This document shows positions 62,165 through 64,000 of a stretch of DNA of 64,000 bases, piece after piece. The notes beneath the pieces were generated by a model. It made no database searches, had not been told where the DNA came from, and was given only the letters and a program-made list of their open reading frames with translations. Source of the DNA: Paraescarpia echinospica (taxonomy: Eukaryota > Annelida > Polychaeta > Sabellida > Siboglinidae); assembly GCA_020002185.1 (NCBI GenBank), contig CM034532.1, positions 44,205,326 through 44,269,325 on the forward strand. Direction: 5' to 3'. Position 1 is the stretch's first letter. Every line of letters begins with the position of its first letter. Both the position numbers and the translations under genes were made by a program.

Positions 62165-63113
62165 GTTAGATATATATATAGATAGATAGATAGATAGGTA
62201 GTTAGACAGGCAGACAGACAAACAAACTGAGAGACAGATAGACACAGACAGATAGACAGACAGACAGACGGACAGATATATATATATACAGTAAGATAGA
62301 ATACAGATCTATACAAAATTAAAATAATTTACAGCGGGTTGAACGTGTCATAAATTTGACAACATACATTGGTGAGGGAAATCGTCACTATGACCCGACT
62401 GGTCGCCATCGTGAAGCCACCCTTATGACAATATTTCCTGTGAAAGGGGTAGTTGTTCAACAACTCCATAAAAAGGCATTTCTTTGGACTGCTACAGCAA
62501 CATCAGTGACGTCCGGTGGGTGGAAGCGGACAATTTGTGTTCCAGTGAACCAACAAAGTAACAATATACGAGGAAGGAAACAAACAGAACAACGACGTGT
62601 GACAATGATGATTGTCATATCGTCATAGTCATTATCGTCATCATCATCATCGCCAGCACCACCAGCATCCCAGCCCCACCAGCAGCAACAACGACGACGA
62701 CTATAACACGTGTGCAAGAGAAACAACCAAATAACCAGGTGTAATAAGCAGAGGGCAAATCGCCTACGCGCTACTCCTAAAACAAGAACGGAAACGGCTG
62801 CATTTTAATATAGGACACGCGCCGCAGTTGTAGGAAATACAAATAAAACAAATGTGCCCAAGATTATACTAGTTTGCCTTCGTTACCTTGCAATGTAACG
62901 TAAAGTACATTTTTTTAGGAAATGAACTGTGTTTAAGTAAGGGGAACATCCAAGAAGACCAGGGTACTTGGAGGTCGCACATACTCCATATTCGTCCCGC
63001 TTCTCGATAATGTAAGCGTCCAGTGCGTGGCCGCCGGTCAGACTAGCGTCAGCCATCGCTTCTCGCAGGCTCGCCACTCGGGAATGAGTGTCCACTCTAT
63101 TAGGCGGACGACC
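32845..63113 (-). CDS. XPNPEP2: XPNPEP2-like membrane Xaa-Pro aminopeptidase, 20 coding exons
   Basis: Exons: 63113-62985, 61679-61619, 59884-59780, 55496-55407, 48919-48773, 48364-48269, 48040-47959, 47727-47631, 46654-46541, 46280-46194, 45787-45737, 45168-45107, 39472-39323, 38969-38909, 37751-37682, 35442-35338, 35057-34986, 34351-34275, 33696-33598, 33087-32845. All are AG/GT and phase-consistent, giving 665 codons plus stop (vertebrate XPNPEP2 is about 674). Enzyme knowledge: it removes an N-terminal residue before proline, using two metal ions in a pita-bread fold. Visible ligands (numbering from exon 1 here): D418, D429, H492, E527, E541; active-site histidines H398, H488, H501. The C-terminus has a hydrophobic run ([17 protein letters not shown]), as in the GPI-anchored XPNPEP2 and unlike cytosolic XPNPEP1. 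Introns hold two LINEs, a Gypsy element and several arrays. The signal-peptide exon is not secure. Confidence 0.95.
33598..33696 (-). CDS. XPNPEP2: XPNPEP2 coding exon 19
   Basis: 99 nt, phase 0; acceptor cctgttgcag|TATCAC, donor GTCAC|GTAAGT. It encodes [20 protein letters not shown], matching the L.F....LVP.....I conserved block. Confidence 0.92.
34275..34351 (-). CDS. XPNPEP2: XPNPEP2 coding exon 18 (metal-binding Glu pair)
   Basis: 77 nt; acceptor gaattgtag|AGCCGG, donor CGCCA|GTGAGT. It encodes [20 protein letters not shown] with E527 and E541 as metal ligands. Confidence 0.96.
34986..35057 (-). CDS. XPNPEP2: XPNPEP2 coding exon 17
   Basis: 72 nt; acceptor gtgtttcag|GACCAC, donor TGACG|GTGAGT. 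It encodes [12 protein letters not shown], aligned to the L..GM....EPGYY lead-in. Confidence 0.9.
35338..35442 (-). CDS. XPNPEP2: XPNPEP2 coding exon 16 (catalytic His cluster)
   Basis: 105 nt; acceptor gcatcttcag|GGAATG, donor CGAAG|GTAGTT. It encodes [19 protein letters not shown] with H488, H492 (metal) and H501, the defining HGTGHG motif of aminopeptidase P. Confidence 0.97.
36235..36560 (-). pseudogene. LINE RT C-terminal fragment
   Basis: On the minus strand about 36355-36255 reads [19 protein letters not shown] then YINELEKK, matching the LVLEYASPVWNP motif of LINE polymerases. Short and decayed, in XPNPEP2 intron 15. Confidence 0.7.
37370..37681. repeat. Degenerate minisatellite abutting the donor of XPNPEP2 exon 15
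   Basis: Units of the type ATGACACACTAAGCG and GGTGACACACTCGTC recur from 37370. Three 30-bp units (GGGTAACACACTAAGCGTAC) are clear at 37465-37545. The last unit, AGTGACACACTCAC, contains the complement of the exon 15 donor GTGAGTGTG. Confidence 0.75.
37682..37751 (-). CDS. XPNPEP2: XPNPEP2 coding exon 15
   Basis: 70 nt; acceptor tgtacacag|GAGGCG, donor GCACG|GTGAGT. It encodes [20 protein letters not shown], aligned to the A.TRVL.G.I.L....FP region. Tandem GACACACT-type units begin directly at its donor. Confidence 0.9.
38041..38760. repeat. 60-bp minisatellite, 11 identical copies plus one variant
   Basis: From 38101 to 38760 the 60-bp unit (TGTTGGTGTTAGTGATGATG, GTTGGCGTTGTG, then a GTT run, GGCCGTGGTGATTG) repeats 11 times with no difference that I can see. 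The first unit (38041-38100) has a slightly different GTT tract. It lies about 150 bp downstream of XPNPEP2 exon 14. Open frames of 250-325 aa here are repeat artefacts. Confidence 0.97.
38909..38969 (-). CDS. XPNPEP2: XPNPEP2 coding exon 14 (second metal-binding Asp)
   Basis: 61 nt; acceptor cttttttcag|TGATGG, donor AAAAG|GTACGC. It encodes [20 protein letters not shown] with D429 as metal ligand. Confidence 0.96.
39095..39192. repeat. CA microsatellite
   Basis: Interrupted ACACAC run in XPNPEP2 intron 13, between exons 13 and 14. Confidence 0.95.
39323..39472 (-). CDS. XPNPEP2: XPNPEP2 coding exon 13 (H398 and first metal-binding Asp)
   Basis: 150 nt; acceptor cttttacag|CACGTA, donor ATATCT|GTAAGA. 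It encodes [19 protein letters not shown] (H398, active-site histidine) and [10 protein letters not shown] (D418, metal ligand). Confidence 0.95.
39882..40624. mobile_element. hAT-type non-autonomous DNA transposon
   Basis: The left end is CAGCGGTTCGTAACACCTG followed by GGGTCGCGACCC; the right end, reverse-complemented, is CAGCGGTTCTTAACC. Such ends are typical of hAT/Charlie-like elements. Flanking 8-mers CAAAAGGG (39874-39881) and CAATAGGG (40625-40632) match at 7 of 8 positions, as expected for a hAT target duplication. No transposase ORF survives in its 743 bp. Confidence 0.8.
40670..42019 (+). pseudogene. LINE copy A ORF1: zinc-finger/coiled region and SGNH-esterase domain, broken
   Basis: 40670-41248 encodes a cysteine pattern (CNDCQSW..., CMGC) followed by a highly charged K/E/R-rich stretch. 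After frame changes, 41531-42019 encodes [12 protein letters not shown] (esterase block I, GDS) and HIGTNNADK (GxN block). About 20 nt are missing near 41957, so the terminal D-x-x-H block is out of frame. CR1-clade ORF1 proteins are known to carry such esterase domains. Confidence 0.85.
42032..44501 (+). pseudogene. LINE copy A ORF2: endonuclease and reverse transcriptase, broken
   Basis: 42140-42412 holds the N-terminal APE-type endonuclease ([24 protein letters not shown]); the GDFN part is deleted. 42764-43624 and 43679-44002 hold RT motifs ([33 protein letters not shown]) in different frames. The C-terminal [15 protein letters not shown] is at 44310. Not functional. Confidence 0.9.
45107..45168 (-). 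CDS. XPNPEP2: XPNPEP2 coding exon 12
   Basis: 62 nt, phase 0 to 2; acceptor cgtgcgcag|GTGACA, donor AGAAG|GTACAT. It encodes [20 protein letters not shown], corresponding to the T...E...A..L...R helix before the catalytic domain core. Confidence 0.87.
45344..45471. repeat. 49-bp near-perfect inverted repeat with AT-rich loop
   Basis: Left arm 45344-45392 (ACACTCCCAGCGCTCTACC...) and right arm 45423-45471 are reverse complements with about 3 mismatches in 49. The 30-bp loop is mostly TA. It could be a small MITE or a hairpin-forming element. It lies in XPNPEP2 between exons 11 and 12. Confidence 0.93.
45737..45787 (-). CDS. XPNPEP2: XPNPEP2 coding exon 11
   Basis: 51 nt, phase 0; acceptor cttcgttag|GTTCGC, donor ACAG|GTATGT. 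It encodes [17 protein letters not shown], matching H.RD..A......WLE. Confidence 0.9.
45788..46193. other. XPNPEP2 intron 10
   Basis: Includes an exon-like stretch at about 45857-45917 that does not fit the phase. Otherwise nothing recognised. Confidence 0.4.
46194..46280 (-). CDS. XPNPEP2: XPNPEP2 coding exon 10
   Basis: 87 nt, phase 0; acceptor tacttgcag|GAAAAA, donor GTCAG|GTATTT. It encodes [19 protein letters not shown], the SP...MK.VKN..E family motif. Confidence 0.92.
46345..46452. repeat. CA/CG-rich microsatellite
   Basis: Mixed CACGCACG and ACACACAC runs in XPNPEP2 intron 9. Confidence 0.9.
46541..46654 (-). CDS. XPNPEP2: XPNPEP2 coding exon 9
   Basis: 114 nt, phase 0; acceptor gtttgttgtag|ATCAAA, donor CTGGG|GTTAGT. 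It encodes [17 protein letters not shown] and [15 protein letters not shown], aligned with the I..Y.....L......IWIG.S.....Y region. Confidence 0.88.
47028..47098. repeat. 17-bp minisatellite, 4 copies
   Basis: Units CATGGATCACACCCACC head to tail in XPNPEP2 intron 8. Confidence 0.9.
47631..47727 (-). CDS. XPNPEP2: XPNPEP2 coding exon 8
   Basis: 97 nt; acceptor caattctag|GTTGTA, donor GTGCGC|GTGAGT, leaving at phase 0. It encodes [19 protein letters not shown] then [10 protein letters not shown]. Confidence 0.85.
47959..48040 (-). CDS. XPNPEP2: XPNPEP2 coding exon 7
   Basis: 82 nt; acceptor cctttttcag|GGTTAT, donor ATCAG|GTAGTG. It encodes [20 protein letters not shown], the most conserved motif of the middle domain. 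Confidence 0.95.
48269..48364 (-). CDS. XPNPEP2: XPNPEP2 coding exon 6
   Basis: 96 nt; acceptor gtgtgcag|GTGAGA, donor GGCAT|GTTAGT. It encodes [15 protein letters not shown] and [12 protein letters not shown], matching W..KV...R..M......A.L.S.L..TAW. Confidence 0.9.
48595..48672. repeat. CA microsatellite
   Basis: ACACAC run with CG interruptions in XPNPEP2 intron 5. Confidence 0.93.
48773..48919 (-). CDS. XPNPEP2: XPNPEP2 coding exon 5
   Basis: 147 nt; acceptor ttttgcag|CGTCCT, donor CGCCG|GTAAGG. It encodes [14 protein letters not shown] and [13 protein letters not shown], matching NLVD.VWG..RP....PIY.L...F.G. Confidence 0.92.
49760..49987 (+). repeat. 5' LTR of the Gypsy element
   Basis: Begins TGTGGCGAGACG, ends AACGATACA. 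It contains AATAAA within GTTCAAATAAACCG (polyadenylation-like) and a TATATATA stretch near its end. Confidence 0.96.
49988..50005 (+). promoter_or_regulatory. Primer-binding site of the Gypsy element
   Basis: TGGTGTCAGATGTCCCG immediately follows the LTR. The leading TGG complements the CCA end of a tRNA. The matching tRNA was not determined. Confidence 0.75.
50234..51187 (+). CDS. Gypsy element gag (nucleocapsid with two zinc knuckles)
   Basis: 317 codons from ATG to TAG. The middle has a capsid-like region ([16 protein letters not shown], then YRFNNRNQ...ETISAYV, typical of metazoan Gypsy Gag). Near residues 248-280 are two zinc knuckles, [13 protein letters not shown] (CX2CX3HX4C) and [14 protein letters not shown] (CX2CX4HX4C). 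It presumably packages element RNA. It overlaps pol, which lies in the +1 frame. Confidence 0.93.
   Translation: MAESNTADTTGCGASATVMLIPPANIPSPRPLIMDNNLATNWKQWRKIWQRYEIATGIYKQEGLVRVATLLSVIGEDAAKVYDTFTWVDSQNEQCVTDVLAQFDRYCEPRTQVIYERYRFNNRNQAVDETISAYVMDLRTIAKNCAHEDITPDEIIRDRLVLGLRDDKMRERLLRMNDLTLEKAIDICKAAEQTSAQLQVMHGATQDVSFVRKRQTRQAASTPHSRTQQRFTTPKPRAPTEQHQPDCKYCGRRHAKRECPAYGQTCRKCGKKNHFQFKCRTTASTVRTTKEIFYVGLLWRQSVEGSHHSGSWISETK
51060..53333 (+). CDS. Gypsy element pol, first part: protease, reverse transcriptase, RNase H, start of integrase
   Basis: The open frame extends upstream to 50763, but conserved sequence begins after gag's knuckles, so the start given is approximate and expression would need a frameshift. 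Order: aspartic protease ([13 protein letters not shown]), RT ([27 protein letters not shown], catalytic VIADDFL where the YxDD tyrosine position differs), RNase H ([24 protein letters not shown]), then the integrase zinc-finger start (SSHIGMGG). The frame ends at 53333, inside integrase. Confidence 0.92.
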   Translation, partial: SSSAGRRRQPSARPRKSSTSVFYGDRASKAVITVEVGSRRPSSRVMFQMDTGAECNVLPRETYCRATRDRQMKKLQHCTHKYIRTYTGEKYQILGWVTLPVWRQGKQSNLTFNITNDDFMPLLSLKTCTEMGFVTINDSDRNVHAVSDTPGTSVSSGYSDSPHPAPRSSLRKAVRAAVKEKNDLLTEFKDVFEGLCELPGEYHIVTDESVAPVIHPPRRVPVPLRARIKEKLDEMVQRGIIKPVTDPTAWVSSMLVVVKPDKLRICIDPRDLNRAICREHYQMPTIEEIATRLTDAKKFSVFDAKEGFWQKRLDEESSFKTTFNSPFGRFRWTRMPFGISSAPEVWQRTMHEFVEDLDGIEVIADDFLIAGFGKTEQEVNQSLEDNERAFFEKCRAWKLKLNRSKVKRGQASVPFMGHILTPDGLKPDPKKILAIGEMPEPGDVTALKRFLGMVNYLSKYLPRLSEMTEPLRRLDDKDAEFNWTNSHTAAIDAIKQLVTKAPLLRYYDVKQPVTIQCDSSGRGLGAVLMQNGQPVSYASRALTDTETRYAQIEKELLAIVWSCDKFDQYIYGRDVVTIETDHEPLKTVFKKEIHKSPKRLQRMCLALQKYNLDVQYKRGPLMYIADTLSRAYRDTTEGGQHENCEIRALESVSHENISVTKTKRDEFREKVAADEETRALIKIIRQGWPARRECPQATSPYYDERSSLVEAEGLVFRGEQLVVPRSLRKDMLQQIHSSHIGMGGCVRRARKCCTGRG
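53291..54418 (+). CDS. Gypsy element pol, second part: integrase (different frame)
   Basis: 375 codons in another frame from the first part. It contains VLYWPGM, the zinc-finger CSTCQ, the catalytic triad regions [15 protein letters not shown] and NGKAENAV (D, D, E), and a C-terminal domain ending [16 protein letters not shown]. The frame change within the zinc-binding region looks like a mutation; sequencing error is the alternative. Confidence 0.92.
   Translation: MRSTSQKVLYWPGMSADVRDYVSRCSTCQTSTPQQCREPLHPHELPSRPWEKLGGDLFEFNGQSFIIIVDYWSNYFEVAELHKKTSRSVINQLKVQFARHGIPSVLMTDNGPEFASEDFKEFVKLWKIKHITSSPRFPQSNGKAENAVKTCKALFKKAREDHKDPLLALLDWRNTPSEYIRMSPVQRLMGRRTRTLLPTTEELLRPAIPPSTEEKLASQKEAQTKHYNRDTKKLTELHAGDNIRMRLPGDRRWSLGLCRRVLGHRSYEVEVNGARYRRNRCQLRSTAKLPNMDTAIDDIETTHQDEPLQRNQTTEPSDVHCGPESYSTLPRPVPVPQRPIRVGPGTPNQPTPPIPMLRRSTRDRVNPKWHIDYEL
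54544..54771 (+). repeat. 3' LTR of the Gypsy element
   Basis: Begins TGTGGCAAGATG, ends AACGATACA. By eye it differs from the 5' LTR at 4 of 228 positions (two near the start, one in ACAGAGGAC, one in CCGACGTT). Confidence 0.96.
55407..55496 (-). CDS. XPNPEP2: XPNPEP2 coding exon 4
   Basis: 90 nt; acceptor atctcttcag|CGGAAG, donor GTTAG|GTGAGA. It encodes [20 protein letters not shown], matching the WL...P.G..VG.DP block. Confidence 0.9.
   Translation of the reverse strand, partial: RKGTWTWQHGCCTYCHLVPRLALTRGWCR
55665..56699 (+). pseudogene. LINE copy B ORF1 with SGNH-esterase domain
   Basis: 344 codons open from a non-ATG frame start to a stop. Cysteine pair [14 protein letters not shown] (zinc-finger end), then about 120 residues very rich in K, E, G and T, then esterase blocks: [12 protein letters not shown] (Ser), [11 protein letters not shown], and MRDGLHLS (Asp/His). 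The frame stops two codons after that His block, while similarity to copy A continues, so the last residues are cut off. The SGNH fold is a known feature of CR1 ORF1; its role in retrotransposition is not settled. Confidence 0.87.
56756..59644 (+). pseudogene. LINE copy B ORF2: APE endonuclease and reverse transcriptase, two frame breaks
   Basis: 56756-57667: APE-type endonuclease ([48 protein letters not shown]). A short deletion relative to copy A near 57663 causes a stop. 57690-59348: RT with [75 protein letters not shown]. One base is missing near 59335, and 59369-59644 carries the C-terminal [19 protein letters not shown] segment. Confidence 0.93.
59780..59884 (-). CDS. XPNPEP2: XPNPEP2 coding exon 3
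   Basis: 105 nt; acceptor cgtgtgaag|GCTGGG (poor pyrimidine tract, contributed by the adjacent array), donor GTCG|GTAGGT. It encodes [19 protein letters not shown], diagnostic for aminopeptidase P. A LINE 3' end lies 30 bp to the left and a 54-bp minisatellite starts about 40 bp to the right. Confidence 0.94.
59925..61265. repeat. 54-bp minisatellite abutting the acceptor of XPNPEP2 exon 3, about 24 units
   Basis: The unit contains GTAGAAACAACAGCTTCAGTG, ACATCATTGCTCAC and ACGAACACATGTACTTTTC. Three subtypes (CACACGAACACATG, CACGCGAATACACG, CGCACGAACACACA) occur in repeating order, giving trimer then dimer higher-order periods between 59998 and 60600. Units right of about 60950 are diverged. 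Toward exon 3 the last partial unit supplies TGTGTTCGTGTG just before the acceptor AAG. Open frames of 308 and 402 aa are artefacts. Confidence 0.94.
61395..61460. repeat. GT microsatellite
   Basis: Interrupted GTGTGT run with CG steps in XPNPEP2 intron 2. Confidence 0.93.
61619..61679 (-). CDS. XPNPEP2: XPNPEP2 coding exon 2
   Basis: 61 nt, phase 0 to 1; acceptor ataccgtag|AGTGGC, donor CAATG|GTATGC. It encodes [14 protein letters not shown], aligned to the family motif R..ITGFTGSAG. Confidence 0.92.
61765..62290. repeat. Compound GA / GATA / CAGA microsatellite
   Basis: Successive runs of GAGAGA, GATAGATA and CAGACAGA over 500 bp in XPNPEP2 intron 1. The minus-strand open frame of 162 residues is pure low complexity. 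Confidence 0.95.
62291..62984. other. XPNPEP2 intron 1 sequence, nothing recognised
   Basis: A short CATCATCATC-type triplet stretch at 62635-62700; no gene. Confidence 0.5.
62985..63113 (-). CDS. XPNPEP2: XPNPEP2 coding exon 1 of those seen
   Basis: 129 nt, phase 0; acceptor ccttttcag|GGTCGT, donor TGGA|GTATGT. It encodes [16 protein letters not shown] and [13 protein letters not shown], matching the creatinase-type N-terminal start (LR..M....L.AYII). Confidence 0.9.
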
Positions 63114-63875
63114 CTGAAAAGGAAAAAAACATTATCACTCGCACCATTCCATTTATGCATATTGTATTTCTCATGTCCCTATGACAGCGCCGATTGCAAT
63201 GAGAACCCATGCACGATTTGTCTCTCAGTTATAATTATGCATATTTTATTGTATCCGTTGTTGGCCTATATGTGATAACAGTCTACTTTACAGGTTAGAC
63301 AAAATGTAAACAACAGTAGAAATCCTTGAATACATATTTTAGTACCACCTTACAAAACACAATCCACGTCTTGTTTGAACAGAAAATGTACCTAACGTTT
63401 AGTCTGATGCAACGCTAAAATAGTTGCCAGAGATAACCAAAACGTTGGCTTCTGGCTCATGGTCTATAAAAAGAAAACAACAGCGCTGAAACATCGGAAT
63501 CTAAATCGTACACCTCTATGTAAATACACTGCGTGTAGCTATATTTGTTTGTGTTTGTTGCCGACCGCTATAAACAATAGGCCTACAAAGCGAATGTCAC
63601 GTGATGGCGTACGTCATCGCTGCTTAAATATTGGTAAATGTCGATGCGCAGCAGCAATATTGCTAAGCAAGTAGACGTCAATTCCAACCTGTTTCGATTC
63701 ACATCCAGTGACCAATTATAAAAGAGAGATCATTAAACACGAATTAAAACGAAAATTTAGGTATGAAATTAGATTTCATACTGATCTTTACGTGAGGTGG
63801 CATCACTACTGATATGAGCCACCCTTTGTGGGTGAGGTGGACTTTAACCAGGTCAGGGTCCGATATGTAGATTAC
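63114..63875. other. Region upstream of XPNPEP2 exon 1, nothing recognised
   Basis: Probable first intron if the signal exon at 63876 is real; otherwise 5' flank. Confidence 0.4.
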
Positions 63876-64000
63876 CCATACAGCCGCAGCTGTTGCATGA
63901 CAACTGCATAGTAATACAAGGTAAACTCCCAGCCAATCAGCATAGCGCAGAAAGACCGCGTAACTTGTGCGCGGGGAAATTGCAGCACACAACGATCTAG
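63876..64000 (-). CDS. Tentative signal-peptide exon of the XPNPEP2-like gene, open to the window edge
   Basis: The frame open from the edge reads FLRYADWLGVYLVLLCSCH then ATAAAVW, a plausible hydrophobic signal sequence ending in small residues. A donor GTATGG|GTAATC leaves phase 0, as required by exon 1 (GRPPNRVD). There is no ATG in this frame inside the window, so the start would lie outside. It is weak because it rests only on hydrophobicity and phase. Confidence 0.3.

Overview
The window is nuclear DNA of an intron-rich animal, most likely a marine invertebrate. The evidence is two multi-exon genes with GT-AG introns, CR1-like and Ty3/Gypsy retroelements, tRNA-derived SINEs and a very high load of minisatellites. 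I cannot name the species. There are no bacterial-style genes and no CRISPR array. Nearly all long open frames are products of tandem repeats whose unit is a multiple of 3 bp.

Both real genes lie on the minus strand. (1) Positions 28316 down to 1141 hold the first 17 coding exons (773 codons) of an ARFGEF3 (BIG3) orthologue; the gene runs off the left edge. I joined the exons by hand and every junction keeps phase. The product covers the N-terminal DCB/HUS-like helical region and a degenerate Sec7-like domain lacking the catalytic glutamate. (2) Positions 63113 down to 32845 hold 20 coding exons (665 codons plus stop) of a membrane-type Xaa-Pro aminopeptidase (XPNPEP2-like). All five metal ligands and the three active-site histidines are present, and the C-terminus is hydrophobic and GPI-signal-like. 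Its signal-peptide exon is uncertain and may lie at 63876-64000 or outside the window. The two genes have no evident functional link.

Layout: 1-28.3 kb is ARFGEF3, with introns full of minisatellites, LINE tails and SINEs. 28.3-32.8 kb is intergenic (ARFGEF3 upstream region, LINE tail fragment, microsatellites). 32.8-63.1 kb is XPNPEP2; its introns carry two copies of one CR1-like LINE with an SGNH-esterase ORF1 (40.66-44.79 and 55.63-59.75 kb), a hAT-type non-autonomous transposon (39.88-40.62 kb), a near-perfect 49-bp inverted repeat (45.34-45.47 kb), and a young Ty3/Gypsy element with 228-bp LTRs and a 5-bp target duplication (49.76-54.77 kb) nested in an older LINE.

The most unusual signal is that minisatellites repeatedly sit on splice junctions. 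In ARFGEF3 the 3' end of exon 17 with its 5' splice site is amplified 14 times (85-bp unit), the end of exon 14 with its donor about 8 times (48 bp), and the acceptor plus start of exon 12 about 60 times (54/48 bp). In two of the three cases the unit is a multiple of 3 and the frame stays open from the exon into the array, so choosing another copy of the site would lengthen the protein in frame. Arrays also abut exons 3 and 15 of XPNPEP2.
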